64,000 nucleotides of DNA, taken from assembly GCF_002310815.1 (NCBI RefSeq), contig NZ_CP011032.1:3140001-3204000 (forward strand), read 5' to 3'. The position numbers and the translations under genes were made by a program. The number at the start of each line of letters is the position of its first letter. The stretch's first letter is position 1. Shown piece by piece: positions 27,292-35,948 of the stretch. This DNA is from Pseudoalteromonas tunicata. GTDB lineage: Bacteria > Pseudomonadota > Gammaproteobacteria > Enterobacterales > Alteromonadaceae. The notes beneath the pieces are model-generated. The model did no database searches and was not told the origin of the DNA. It worked only from the letters and a program-made list of their open reading frames with translations.

Positions 27292-28194
27292 ATGGATCCT
27301 GCTTTTTGTTCTGAGGTAGGGGTTTATCGAGGTCGATTTGCCCCTTCACCTTCAGGTCCCCTCCATTTTGGTTCACTCATAGCTGCTGTTGGCAGTTACC
27401 TTGACGCTAAAGCTCACCATGGTAAATGGCTAGTTCGTATTGAAGATATTGATACGCCACGTGTTGTTGCTGGTGCAAGTGATATAATTTTACACACCCT
27501 CGAAGCCTATGGATTACATTGGGATGAGCCCGTTGCTTACCAAAGCCAACGTCTTGATTTGTATCAAAATACACTCAATCAACTCATTAAAAACAACTTA
27601 GTTTATGCCTGTACTTGCACGCGAAAACAAATTAAAGCGCAAGGTGGCATTTATCTTAATAGCTGCAAAGTAGCTGGTCATCCATTTCAACATCACGCTA
27701 TTAGAATAAAACAAAGTAAACCCTGCTTAGAGTTTAATGACCGCATTCAAGGCTCTGTTAATGTTGCTAAATCTTTTGCTGAAGAAGACTTTATCATTAA
27801 ACGCAGCGATGGACTCTTTGCATACCAATTAGTGGTGGTACTAGATGATATTGAACAAGGTATCACTGATATCGTGCGCGGCGCAGATTTACTAGAACCA
27901 ACAGTACGCCAAATAAGTACCTATCAGTTATTAAATCAAACTGTACCAAAGTTTGCACATCTGCCGCTTGCGGTGGTGGAGCCTGGTTTTAAGCTCTCAA
28001 AGCAAAATCATGCCCCTGCAATCGACAACCAAAATCCACTCCCAGCGTTATGTGCCGCATTGACATTTTTAGGCTTTCCTCCACCACTTGAGCTTACTCA
28101 TAGCTCGGTTAGTCAATTACTTACCTGGGCAACTGGGCAATGGCAGATAAGCCAAGTACCAAAACAGACCGAAATTGTCTTAAATCATCAATAA
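27292..28194 (+). CDS. gluQRS: Glutamyl-Q tRNA(Asp) synthetase
   Basis: This paralogue of the glutamyl-tRNA synthetase catalytic domain attaches glutamate to the queuosine base of tRNA(Asp). The 300-residue protein lacks an anticodon-binding domain. It shows the HIGH-like motif SGPLHFGSL near residue 20, the zinc-site cysteines in YACTCTRKQ and YLNSC, the family segment DIVRGADLLEPTVRQ and the KMSKS-like KLSKQNHAPA. It lies right after dksA, as in E. coli. The start used has no strong ribosome-binding site, and an alternative lies slightly downstream. Confidence 0.95.
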   Translation: MDPAFCSEVGVYRGRFAPSPSGPLHFGSLIAAVGSYLDAKAHHGKWLVRIEDIDTPRVVAGASDIILHTLEAYGLHWDEPVAYQSQRLDLYQNTLNQLIKNNLVYACTCTRKQIKAQGGIYLNSCKVAGHPFQHHAIRIKQSKPCLEFNDRIQGSVNVAKSFAEEDFIIKRSDGLFAYQLVVVLDDIEQGITDIVRGADLLEPTVRQISTYQLLNQTVPKFAHLPLAVVEPGFKLSKQNHAPAIDNQNPLPALCAALTFLGFPPPLELTHSSVSQLLTWATGQWQISQVPKQTEIVLNHQ

Positions 28195-28318
28195 TTACCA
28201 GCTAATTTAGATAAAAAATCACTTAGCTGCAAAGGGCTATTAAGTTTTTCGCCGCGCTGTTATATGATAGCCACCTAAAAATGGCCAAGTTACCCCAACC
28301 AGCCGAAGGAGACGCGTT

Positions 28319-29743
28319 ATTATTTCCAAACTAATTAATTTTTGTCGAAAACTAACCGGTAAAAACAGCGTGCAAACTGAAAAGAAAGTAAAGAAAAACA
28401 GCAAGTCGCCGCTGATTATCGGCAGAGCAGAACACAATGTCTCGCGTAAAGACTTTAGTCCTAACGCTATTAAAGTGCTTTATCGCTTAAAAGACGGTGG
28501 TTACGACGCTTATTTAGTTGGCGGATGTATTCGAGACGTCTTACTTGGTGTCACACCCAAAGATTTCGATGTAGTTACGAATGCAACACCAGAGCAGGTG
28601 AAACGCTTATTTCGTAATTGCCGTATTATTGGCCGTCGCTTTCGCTTAGCGCATATTGTATTTGGCCGAGAAATCATTGAAGTGGCGACCATGCGTGGTC
28701 ACCATGAAGGTAGCGAAGATAAAAATCCAATTAGCCAATCGAGTACCGAAGGCCAATTGCTGCGTGATAACGTATTTGGCTCTATCGATGAAGATGCCGA
28801 GCGTCGCGACTTTTCAATCAATGCGCTTTATTACTCTATTAATGATTACAGTATTCATGACTATGCCAATGGTATGGATGCAATCAAACACCGACGTATT
28901 GAACTGATCGGCCACCCAGAAACGCGCTACCGAGAAGATCCAGTTAGGATGCTAAGAGCCATTCGCTTTGCCACCAAACTCGATATGACGATTGCACCAG
29001 ACACTGAAAAGCCAATTTATGAACTTGCTGATTTATTATCAAATATTCCGGCGGCTCGTTTGTTTGAAGAAGTGCTTAAACTATTTTTAAATGGTAAAGC
29101 TGAGCAAAACTTCGTGGCATTACGTCAATACGGTCTGTTTAAGCAGTTATTCCCTGCCCTTGATTTAATTATTGAACAATCTAAAACAGGTGAAGAGCTC
29201 AAACTCATCACGCAAATGTTTATCAATACAGATACTCGCATTAATGCTGATAAAAAAGTAACACCTGCTTTTGTTTTTGCTGCATTACTTTGGTACCCAA
29301 TGGTGCAACGTGCGGAACAATTAATTAAAGAAACCAAGCTTGATGAATATGAAGCGTATACCCAAGCGGGTAACGAAGTTGTCGCACAAAATGCCCAACA
29401 TATTGCCGTGCCAAAACACTTTACTCAAGGGTCAAGGGAAATTTGGCAAATTCAATTACGCTTACCAAAACGTGGTGGACAACGAGCATACCGTTTAGCG
29501 CAGCAACCACGCTTTAGAGCTGCGTATGACTTTTTGCTGCTACGCACTCAAATTACACCGGGGCCACTGCAAGAATTAGCCAATTGGTGGACTGAGTACC
29601 AAAAACGCGAAAATATTGTGCCAGCACCGTTGCACAAACCTGATTTAGCCGAAAAACCGAGTCATTCAGGTGATAAACCAGCGGCTCGCAGACGTCCTCG
29701 TCGTCGTTTTCCAAGTAAAAAACCTAACAGCTCGGAACAATAA
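28319..29743 (+). CDS. pcnB: Poly(A) polymerase I, apparent ATT start
   Basis: PcnB adds 3' poly(A) tails that mark RNA for decay. The class II nucleotidyltransferase core is complete: GGCIRDVLLG, the PKDFDVVTNATPEQV metal site, RNCRIIGRRFRLAHI and RREDPVRMLRAIRF-type segments; the tail is basic (RRRPRRRFPSKK). I put the start at ATT 28319 (474 residues) rather than the GTG at 28370. The intervening codons read ISKLINFCRKLTG, which aligns with E. coli PcnB near its start (about FTRVANFCRKVL), and AAGGAG stands 7 bases before the ATT. No ATG, GTG or TTG lies in that stretch in frame. E. coli pcnB is known for an AUU start that limits expression. Confidence 0.92.
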   Translation: MISKLINFCRKLTGKNSVQTEKKVKKNSKSPLIIGRAEHNVSRKDFSPNAIKVLYRLKDGGYDAYLVGGCIRDVLLGVTPKDFDVVTNATPEQVKRLFRNCRIIGRRFRLAHIVFGREIIEVATMRGHHEGSEDKNPISQSSTEGQLLRDNVFGSIDEDAERRDFSINALYYSINDYSIHDYANGMDAIKHRRIELIGHPETRYREDPVRMLRAIRFATKLDMTIAPDTEKPIYELADLLSNIPAARLFEEVLKLFLNGKAEQNFVALRQYGLFKQLFPALDLIIEQSKTGEELKLITQMFINTDTRINADKKVTPAFVFAALLWYPMVQRAEQLIKETKLDEYEAYTQAGNEVVAQNAQHIAVPKHFTQGSREIWQIQLRLPKRGGQRAYRLAQQPRFRAAYDFLLLRTQITPGPLQELANWWTEYQKRENIVPAPLHKPDLAEKPSHSGDKPAARRRPRRRFPSKKPNSSEQ

Positions 29744-29744
29744 T

Positions 29745-30230
29745 ATGGCAGTTGTTTATTTAGGCTTAGGCGCAAACCTTAATCAACCCGTGCAACAGCT
29801 TGAGCAGGCTGTTGCAGCACTTGGCGCATTGGTTGGTAAAGATAATATTGTGGTATCTAGGTTTTACAGTAGTAAGCCGATGGGTCCGCAAGATCAACCT
29901 GATTATGTGAATGCAGTTGCCAAAATCACGACCTTATTGGCACCATTAGCATTACTTGATCAGACGCAAAAAATTGAACTCGATTGCGGTCGAGTCCGCA
30001 AAGAAGAGCGCTGGGGACCTCGCACTCTGGATATCGATATTTTATTGTACGATAACGAAATAATTAATAACGAGCGACTCACCGTACCGCATTATGGATT
30101 AGAGCTACGCGAATTTGTGCTCTACCCATTGGCTGAACTTGATACTGATTTAATCTTACCCAATGGTAAACCCATTGCGGCATTACTCAATTTAGTGCCA
30201 TTAAATGGCTTAACACCAATTACACGTTAA
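29745..30230 (+). CDS. folK: 2-amino-4-hydroxy-6-hydroxymethyldihydropteridine pyrophosphokinase
   Basis: HPPK transfers pyrophosphate from ATP to the pterin in folate synthesis. The 161-residue length is standard. The family signatures are YLGLGANL at the start and RKEERWGPRTLDIDILLYD in the middle, with metal-binding Asp residues in LDIDIL. I took the ATG at 29745, one base after the pcnB stop, with GGAA upstream; the frame extends back into pcnB without a sensible start. The tight pcnB-folK coupling and the following panBC order match E. coli. Confidence 0.95.
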   Translation: MAVVYLGLGANLNQPVQQLEQAVAALGALVGKDNIVVSRFYSSKPMGPQDQPDYVNAVAKITTLLAPLALLDQTQKIELDCGRVRKEERWGPRTLDIDILLYDNEIINNERLTVPHYGLELREFVLYPLAELDTDLILPNGKPIAALLNLVPLNGLTPITR

Positions 30231-30235
30231 TACAG

Positions 30236-30254
30236 GATAATGCCAGGCATTATC
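30236..30254. promoter_or_regulatory. Perfect palindrome before panB
   Basis: GATAATGCC and GGCATTATC form a 9-base perfect inverted repeat around one base, ending 10 bases before the panB ATG and next to its ribosome-binding site (TGGGGG). As RNA it could mask the site; as DNA it has operator symmetry. There is no T-run, so it is not an ordinary terminator. Confidence 0.45.
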
Positions 30255-30264
30255 TGGGGGCTTT

Positions 30265-31059
30265 ATGGCTAAAATTACTGTTTCTACGTTAAAAAAAATG
30301 AAAGAAGAAGGGCGTAAAATTGCAGCACTAACTGCATATGACGCCAGTTTTTCACAACTATTTCAAGATAACGGCATTCATGTTCTGCTTGTTGGTGATT
30401 CACTGGGCATGGTACTACAAGGGGGCACTGATACCCTTGGCGTAACCAACCAAGATATTGCTTACCACACCCGCTGCGTGCGGGCCGGCGCAAAAGATAC
30501 CTTTGTGATTGCTGACATGCCTTTTATGACTTATTCCACTGTTACTGATACCTGTAAACATGCCGCAGAATTAATGCGCGCGGGTGCTAACATGGTTAAA
30601 TTAGAAGGTGGTGAATGGCTTTATGACAGTATTAAAGCACTCACGATTCAAGGTATTCCTGTATGTGGTCATTTAGGTTTAACACCGCAATCGGTTCATG
30701 TTTTTGGCGGATTTAAAATTCAAGGCCGTGAAAATGAACAAGCGAATAAAATGGTGCAAGATGCTCAAGCTTTAGAGCGTGCTGGCGCACAATTATTAGT
30801 ACTTGAATGCATCCCTTCTGCACTTGCTGAACGTATAACACAGAGCGTTTCTATTCCAACCATTGGCATTGGTGCTGGAAAGCTAACCGATGGCCAAATT
30901 TTAGTGATGCATGATTTAGTCGGTATTTCAGCCGGTTATATTCCAAAATTTTCGAAAAACTTTTTACTTGAAACTGGCAACATGCCAGCGGCAGTAAAAA
31001 AATATTTAGATGATGTGACCAGTGGCGCGTTCCCTGGCACTGAGCACGAGTTTAATTAA
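30265..31059 (+). CDS. panB: 3-methyl-2-oxobutanoate hydroxymethyltransferase
   Basis: PanB makes ketopantoate from 2-oxoisovalerate and 5,10-methylenetetrahydrofolate, the first committed step to pantothenate. The 264-residue protein has all family landmarks: [26 protein letters not shown] with the metal ligand Asp, [21 protein letters not shown] and IPTIGIGAG. Its stop overlaps the panC start by one base. The folate link to the folK gene just upstream is metabolically sensible and conserved. Confidence 0.97.
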   Translation: MAKITVSTLKKMKEEGRKIAALTAYDASFSQLFQDNGIHVLLVGDSLGMVLQGGTDTLGVTNQDIAYHTRCVRAGAKDTFVIADMPFMTYSTVTDTCKHAAELMRAGANMVKLEGGEWLYDSIKALTIQGIPVCGHLGLTPQSVHVFGGFKIQGRENEQANKMVQDAQALERAGAQLLVLECIPSALAERITQSVSIPTIGIGAGKLTDGQILVMHDLVGISAGYIPKFSKNFLLETGNMPAAVKKYLDDVTSGAFPGTEHEFN

Positions 31060-31910
31060 TGCAAACAGTTTCAACTATTCAATCACTACGTAGTCGTGTA
31101 AAAGCATGGAAACAAGCTGGCTTAACGGTCGCATTTGTGCCGACTATGGGCAATCTGCACCAAGGTCATTTTAGTTTGGTCGAAAAAGCAAAATCCGTGG
31201 CCGATAAAGTAGTAGTAAGTATTTTTGTTAATCCAATGCAATTTGGCGCAGGTGAAGATTTAGATAAATACCCGCGTACCCTTGAGCAAGACCAATTAGG
31301 ATTGGAAGCCTTAGATACCGATTTATTATTTACCCCAACACCCGATATTATTTATCCAAAAGGCTTAGATGCCCAAAGTTATATAGAAGTGCTTGGCGTT
31401 TCAGAAGGTCATTGTGGTGGCAGTCGTCCGGGGCATTTTCGCGGTGTTGCAACGGTTGTAGCTAAACTATTTAATCTTGTACAACCAGATTATGCTTGTT
31501 TTGGTGAAAAAGATTTTCAACAGCTACAAGTTATTCGCACCATGGTCGAAGATTTATCAATCCCGGTTGAAATTATTCCCGTTGCCACTAAACGTTTAGC
31601 ATCAGGTTTGGCAATGAGCTCACGTAATGGCTATTTAAGTGATGAAGAAAAAGAAACCGCTAAAGTATTATTTCAAACCTTAAACGAGACCGCAGCAGCG
31701 CTACAATCAGGCAATGGTGAAATTGAAACATTAACGCTTGAAGCTAATACAAAATTAACTGCAGCAGGATTACAACCTGACTACTATAATATTGTTGCCA
31801 GACAAACACTTAAACCTGCAAATCTCGGTGATAAACAACTTATCATTCTAGCTGCTGCATTTTTAGGTAATGTACGCTTGATTGATAACTTACAAATTAA
31901 TTTGGATTAA
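31059..31910 (+). CDS. panC: Pantothenate synthetase
   Basis: PanC joins pantoate and beta-alanine with ATP to form pantothenate. The 283-residue protein has the nucleotidyl-transferase HIGH-like motif in [10 protein letters not shown] near residue 30, [10 protein letters not shown], the [10 protein letters not shown] segment and the KMSKS-like AMSSRN. It overlaps the panB stop codon (TAATG), indicating translational coupling. No panD follows; the beta-alanine source must be elsewhere. Confidence 0.97.
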   Translation: MQTVSTIQSLRSRVKAWKQAGLTVAFVPTMGNLHQGHFSLVEKAKSVADKVVVSIFVNPMQFGAGEDLDKYPRTLEQDQLGLEALDTDLLFTPTPDIIYPKGLDAQSYIEVLGVSEGHCGGSRPGHFRGVATVVAKLFNLVQPDYACFGEKDFQQLQVIRTMVEDLSIPVEIIPVATKRLASGLAMSSRNGYLSDEEKETAKVLFQTLNETAAALQSGNGEIETLTLEANTKLTAAGLQPDYYNIVARQTLKPANLGDKQLIILAAAFLGNVRLIDNLQINLD

Positions 31911-31926
31911 CTAAAAAAGGACTGCA

Positions 31927-32160
31927 ATGAACACCATCAGCAAACGTTTATGTATCGGCCTAAGTGCCTTAATGCTTTTTGGCTGTCAAAGCAGCAATCC
32001 AGAACTTAATCGTTGTGGCCAAGAGCTATTTCAGTGTCAGCAAAATTGCGACATGCGCAGCTCTGGCGATGGCTTGGTTAAATCAGTATGCGAAACAAAA
32101 TGCACCGAGTCACACAATCGTTGCAAAAGCCAAGCAGAAGCATTAATAAACGTACAATAG
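31927..32160 (+). CDS. Small cysteine-rich lipoprotein
   Basis: A 77-residue predicted lipoprotein: a basic N-terminus, a hydrophobic segment and the lipobox LMLFGC with the lipidated Cys at residue 20. The mature part holds six more cysteines (CGQELFQCQQNC and later CETKC, NRC), probably disulfide-bonded in the periplasm. Ser rather than Asp follows at position +2 after the Cys (sequence CQSS, Gln at +2), which favours outer-membrane delivery. AAGGA precedes the ATG 16 bases after panC, so it may ride on the pan transcript. Its function is unknown. Confidence 0.75.
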   Translation: MNTISKRLCIGLSALMLFGCQSSNPELNRCGQELFQCQQNCDMRSSGDGLVKSVCETKCTESHNRCKSQAEALINVQ

Positions 32161-32214
32161 TATTAAAGTAAAAGTTACTATCTCAATAAGTTATTTTTTC
32201 TCGCTATTTTACTT

Positions 32215-32411
32215 AACCTCAGTTCTAGATAAGAGATTTAGCAACACATTGAATTAAAAGTAAATTTTGAAGTTATTTATCTCTAGCCTGATATTTTAAA
32301 GGCTAGCAAGGCGGATTAGCGCGTCAATAGCTGGACTATTGCAAGTTAATCCAACGCAGTGAGCGTTGAAAATAGCTGCTTGAGATTGATGTATTATCCA
32401 GTATTGAGGTT
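32215..32411 (+). mobile_element. MITE-like element, full length
   Basis: A non-coding element of 197 bases with terminal inverted repeats of 18 bases: AACCTCAGTTCTAGATAA at the left and, reversed, AACCTCAATACTGGATAA at the right (15 of 18 match). ACTT stands directly outside both ends and is a candidate target-site duplication. Related copies lie at 1-97 (reverse orientation, cut by the window edge) and 18489-18558 (right end only). It has no open frame, so movement would need a transposase acting from elsewhere. Confidence 0.75.
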
Positions 32412-32440
32412 ACTTACTGTTTTAATTAAGAAGTTGCAAT

Positions 32441-32470
32441 AAAAAAGCCAGTCTCTCGACTGGCTTTTTT
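32441..32470 (-). terminator. Intrinsic terminator of pstS
   Basis: AAAAAAGCCAGTC pairs with GACTGGCTTTTTT around a short loop, just past the pstS stop codon. A/T runs on both sides allow bidirectional use. Confidence 0.92.
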
Positions 32471-32493
32471 GTCATATAAATTAATTAGATAAC

Positions 32494-33462
32494 TTATTTT
32501 AAACCTAGTTTCGTAAGCTCTTGCTCTACGAGTTTTGCAGAAAGTGGTACATAACCATCTTTTTCGACAATTTCTTGGCCCATTTTTGATAACACCATTT
32601 TTAAAAACTCAGTTTCAATAGGCGATAAGTCTTTATTTGGGTGCTTATTCACGTAAACATAAAGAAAACGAGATAGTGGGTACTGGCCACTTGCTACGTT
32701 ATCAATCGTTGCATCTACAAAGTTATTACCTTTTTTAGCTAATGGTACAGTACGAACACCTGATGTTTTATAACCGATACCTGAGTAACCAATCGCATTT
32801 ACAGAAGATGAGATTGACTGTACTACCGAAGCAGAACCAGGTTGCTCATTTACGTTGTTACGGAAGTCACCTTTACATAAGGCTTTATCTTTAAAGTAAC
32901 CATATGTGCCCGATACTGAGTTACGACCGTATAACTGAACGTCTTTAGTTGCCCACTCACCTGTTAAACCAACATCACTCCAACGTGTTACTTCTTTATC
33001 TGCACCACATTTACGAGTTGAAGAGAAAATAGCATCGACTTGGTCAATACGAAGCCCTTCAATTGGGTTATCTTTATGTACAAACACTGCAAGTGCATCG
33101 ATAGCAACACGAATTTCAGTTGGTTTATAGCCAAAACGCTTTTCGAATGCTTCGATTTCTTTTGACTTCATTTTTCGGCTCATAGGGCCAAAATTTGCAG
33201 TACCTTCAGTCAGTGCCGGTGGCGCAGTAGAAGAACCTGCTGCTTGAATTTGAATATTTACATTTGGGTATTGGCGTTTGTATTCTTCTGCCCAAAACGT
33301 CATCATATTCGCTAATGTATCAGAGCCAACAGATGAAAAGTTACCTGAAATACCACTTACTTTTGTATATTCTGGCAGTGCTTGCTCGATAGCTGAAGCT
33401 TGAGTTGTAACTAAGGTTGTTACTGCAAAACCCATTGCTGCAACGATGTTTTTAAATTTCAT
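32494..33462 (-). CDS. pstS: Phosphate-binding periplasmic protein PstS
   Basis: A 322-residue secreted protein with a signal peptide ending near ASA (residue 24). The phosphate-site segments of the PstS family are visible: [32 protein letters not shown] and [11 protein letters not shown]. It hands phosphate to the PstCAB transporter, which is not in this window. GGAG precedes the ATG. The upstream gap holds four Pho-box repeats, so it is a strong PhoB target. It lies downstream of phoB and phoR on the same strand. Confidence 0.95.
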   Translation of the reverse strand: MKFKNIVAAMGFAVTTLVTTQASAIEQALPEYTKVSGISGNFSSVGSDTLANMMTFWAEEYKRQYPNVNIQIQAAGSSTAPPALTEGTANFGPMSRKMKSKEIEAFEKRFGYKPTEIRVAIDALAVFVHKDNPIEGLRIDQVDAIFSSTRKCGADKEVTRWSDVGLTGEWATKDVQLYGRNSVSGTYGYFKDKALCKGDFRNNVNEQPGSASVVQSISSSVNAIGYSGIGYKTSGVRTVPLAKKGNNFVDATIDNVASGQYPLSRFLYVYVNKHPNKDLSPIETEFLKMVLSKMGQEIVEKDGYVPLSAKLVEQELTKLGLK

Positions 33463-33518
33463 TCGGGTGACTCCACTTGAATGTATTCTCTTTAATTGAG
33501 TCTATTTTCTGCTGTTTT

Positions 33519-33558
33519 AATGACAGTTAGATGACTCAAAAATGACATTTTTATGACT
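33519..33558 (-). promoter_or_regulatory. Four-repeat Pho box before pstS
   Basis: Read on the plus strand, AATGACA, GATGACT, AATGACA and TATGACT start at exact 11-base intervals; reversed they are TGTCATT-type 7-mers, the PhoB binding unit. Four in a row would hold two PhoB dimers. They lie 57 to 96 bases upstream of the pstS start codon. Confidence 0.9.
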
Positions 33559-33561
33559 TGA

Positions 33562-34890
33562 TTAATCTAATTGTAATAAAGCGTCTGTAACTTGTTGTTT
33601 TACTCGGTTAGAAGCAAATGAAAACGAAAAACATGAGCCCTTACCCACTTCTGATTTAATCAAAAGCTCACTTTCATGGCGTGATAAGACATGTTTAGTA
33701 ATAGCTAAACCTAATCCTGAGCCACCCGTTTTACGGGAACGAGCTTTATCGACTCGGTAAAAACGCTCCGTTAACCGATGAATATGTTCAGGGGCAATAC
33801 CATCACCATTGTCCGTTACACTAAATTGGGCACAACCATTATTCACATGCCACTTAACCGTTATTTCACCTTCGGCTGGTGTGTAATGAACCGCGTTAAA
33901 AACTAGATTTGAAAAAGCACTTCGTAACTCATCTTCTCCACCTAAAATAAACAGTCCCTCTTCAATTTCGCAATGTAAAGTATGGTGTTTATCTCGATTA
34001 AGAGTTTCAGCTTCAATCATTACTAATTTCAACATTTTAGGCACATCAACCGTTTTATCTTGATCAATCCGACGTAATCCTTCGATACGTGATAATGACA
34101 ACAACTGACTGACTAAACTATCCATTCGCTTGCACTGCTCAAGCATAGTGCCATGCGCTTTACCCCAAACTCGTGCTGGTGGTAAATCGTCAGGCTCCAT
34201 CATTTCAAGGTAACCTGCTATCACAGTTAACGGGGTACGTAATTCATGAGAAACATTAGCGACAAAATCTTTGCGCATTTGTTCAAGTTGTTTTAATCGC
34301 GTAACATCGCGCACCACCATCATTAACTGGGCATCGGCATAAGGCATCACCCTAAATTCAAGTACTTGTTCAATACCAAGAGGTGAAATCAGCTCAAGTG
34401 GCTCTTCAAACTTTTTTGCTTGCATATATAGAGAAAATTTTGGATGACGAATTAAATTATCGAGTCGCTGACCATGATCCATCGGCCATTTTAGGCCTAG
34501 CACTTTTAACGCTAATTGATTACACCACACAATACTAAAATCACGTTGTAATACAATTACAGCATCAGGAACGGCTTCTGCACCTTCGCGAAAACGACGA
34601 ATGAGCTCAGCAAGTTCATTACGTTTGTTGCGATTACGGTGTTGTAGGCGGTAAATACCTTCGAATATTTGCTCCCACGTTCCATCTCCTTCAGGAGGAT
34701 TAAAACTACGTTGATTTATGAGCCAATCACTAAGACGGTACAATTGGCGGTAATGCCAAAACATCAATACACTTGCACCTAAAAATAACAGTAAAAAAGG
34801 AGCCCCGATCAGGACTCCTATCAAAAGAAGAGGTAAAAAATAAATGACTAAACGCTTGGTGAGAGTGCGTTTATTAATAACTCGATACAT
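33562..34890 (-). CDS. phoR: Phosphate regulon sensor kinase PhoR
   Basis: PhoR phosphorylates PhoB when phosphate is short, with the Pst transporter and PhoU as signal inputs. The 442-residue inner-membrane kinase has an N-terminal membrane hairpin (about 12-45) with hardly any periplasmic loop, a PAS domain (about 100-200), the dimerisation helix with His215 in ANVSHELRTP, an N-box (SNLVFNAVHY) and the glycine boxes NGDGIAPEH and GGSGLGLAI. It follows phoB after 85 bases with an inverted repeat between them. Confidence 0.96.
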   Translation of the reverse strand: MYRVINKRTLTKRLVIYFLPLLLIGVLIGAPFLLLFLGASVLMFWHYRQLYRLSDWLINQRSFNPPEGDGTWEQIFEGIYRLQHRNRNKRNELAELIRRFREGAEAVPDAVIVLQRDFSIVWCNQLALKVLGLKWPMDHGQRLDNLIRHPKFSLYMQAKKFEEPLELISPLGIEQVLEFRVMPYADAQLMMVVRDVTRLKQLEQMRKDFVANVSHELRTPLTVIAGYLEMMEPDDLPPARVWGKAHGTMLEQCKRMDSLVSQLLSLSRIEGLRRIDQDKTVDVPKMLKLVMIEAETLNRDKHHTLHCEIEEGLFILGGEDELRSAFSNLVFNAVHYTPAEGEITVKWHVNNGCAQFSVTDNGDGIAPEHIHRLTERFYRVDKARSRKTGGSGLGLAITKHVLSRHESELLIKSEVGKGSCFSFSFASNRVKQQVTDALLQLD

Positions 34891-34916
34891 AAATCGACTC
34901 TTTTGCTACGGGATTA

Positions 34917-34959
34917 ATTCCCTTGGGGTTAATGATTTTAATCCTGACCCAAAGGGAAT
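34917..34959 (-). promoter_or_regulatory. Inverted repeat between phoB and phoR
   Basis: ATTCCCTTGGGGT (34917-34929) and ACCCAAAGGGAAT (34947-34959) pair at 12 of 13 positions around a 17-base loop in the 85-base phoB-phoR gap. It has no T-run on the minus strand. It could lower phoR expression relative to phoB or mark an RNA-processing site; this is inference. Confidence 0.45.
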
Positions 34960-34975
34960 AACAATACGTTTTTTA

Positions 34976-35665
34976 TTAAACCTTGCTAGAGAAGCGATAT
35001 CCTGAGCCGCGCACTGTTTGCACTAATTTATCATGACCCATAGGCGCAATCGCTTTACGCAAACGTCGAATATGTACATCAACAGTACGGTCTTCAACAT
35101 AAACATTAGTACCCCAAACGTGATCAAGTAATTGCTCACGACTGTAAACTCGCTCAGGATGCGTCATAAAGAAATGTAACAATCTGAATTCTGTTGGCCC
35201 CATATCAAGCTCACTACCCGCAGAAGTGACACGATGAGAAATAGGGTCAAGACGAAGACCATGTACTTCAATTGCTTCTTCTAGTGACGTTGGTGATACT
35301 CGGCGGATTACGGCTTTAATACGAGCCATTAATTCTTTTGGCGAAAATGGTTTGGTAACATAGTCATCAGCACCTACTTCTAGGCCCTTTACTTTGTCTT
35401 CTTCTTCACCACGTGCAGTCAACATAATAATTGGGATGTGACGAGTATATTCACTTTGTTTAATCTTTTTAGCAATTTGTATTCCACTACCGCCAGGTAG
35501 CATCCAATCCAATAAAATCATATCTGGATAAGGTTCCATCAAAGAGGCAATGGCTGAGTCATAATCTTCTGCTTCGATAGCTTGAAATCCATTTTGCTCT
35601 AGTACAAACACCAACATTTCGCGAATTGGTGCTTCGTCATCAACTACAAGTATTCTACGTGACAT
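34976..35665 (-). CDS. phoB: Phosphate regulon response regulator PhoB
   Basis: PhoB is the DNA-binding activator of phosphate-starvation genes. The 229-residue protein has a receiver domain (acidic pair 9-10-11, phospho-acceptor Asp53, Lys105) and an OmpR-type winged helix (about 130-228) with the recognition helix in [16 protein letters not shown] and the closing VRGSGYRFS. Upstream lie Pho-box repeats, which fits positive autoregulation. phoB is first in the phoB-phoR-pstS array on the minus strand. Confidence 0.97.
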   Translation of the reverse strand: MSRRILVVDDEAPIREMLVFVLEQNGFQAIEAEDYDSAIASLMEPYPDMILLDWMLPGGSGIQIAKKIKQSEYTRHIPIIMLTARGEEEDKVKGLEVGADDYVTKPFSPKELMARIKAVIRRVSPTSLEEAIEVHGLRLDPISHRVTSAGSELDMGPTEFRLLHFFMTHPERVYSREQLLDHVWGTNVYVEDRTVDVHIRRLRKAIAPMGHDKLVQTVRGSGYRFSSKV

Positions 35666-35704
35666 CCTTTAACTCTCTTCAGTACTTTAAACTGCAGCTA
35701 TTAT

Positions 35705-35732
35705 TATGACTAATTATGACATTTTTATGAAA
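35705..35732 (-). promoter_or_regulatory. Pho box before phoB
   Basis: TATGACT, TATGACA and TATGAAA on the plus strand start at 35705, 35715 and 35726, that is at intervals of 10 and 11 bases. Reversed, they read as PhoB 7-mers. The first interval is one base short of ideal, so affinity may be lower than for pstS. They lie 40 to 67 bases upstream of the phoB start codon. Confidence 0.7.
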
Positions 35733-35866
35733 AAGTGCTTATTTTGGCGTTAAATGTGAAACACAAACAAAACAAATAAGTCATAATTAAGTTAACTCAA
35801 TGATTTTTAAAACATAAATTAATCATCATTTTTATACAAACTATCACATTTATTAAATTTAGATAT

Positions 35867-35897
35867 AAAAAAACAGTAATTCGCATTACTGTTTTAA
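35867..35897 (-). terminator. Intrinsic terminator of the porin gene
   Basis: AAAACAGTAAT pairs with ATTACTGTTTT around a four-base loop about 50 bases past the porin's stop codon; A/T runs on both sides. Confidence 0.85.
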
Positions 35898-35948
35898 GAA
35901 TTTTCAAAGACAAAAGATTAATTGAGCAGCTATTTCGGTCAGTCTTAT

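Noticed and set aside
28370..28372. GTG as the pcnB start
   Set aside because: Homology to the E. coli N-terminus continues upstream, and the ribosome-binding site is spaced for the ATT at 28319.
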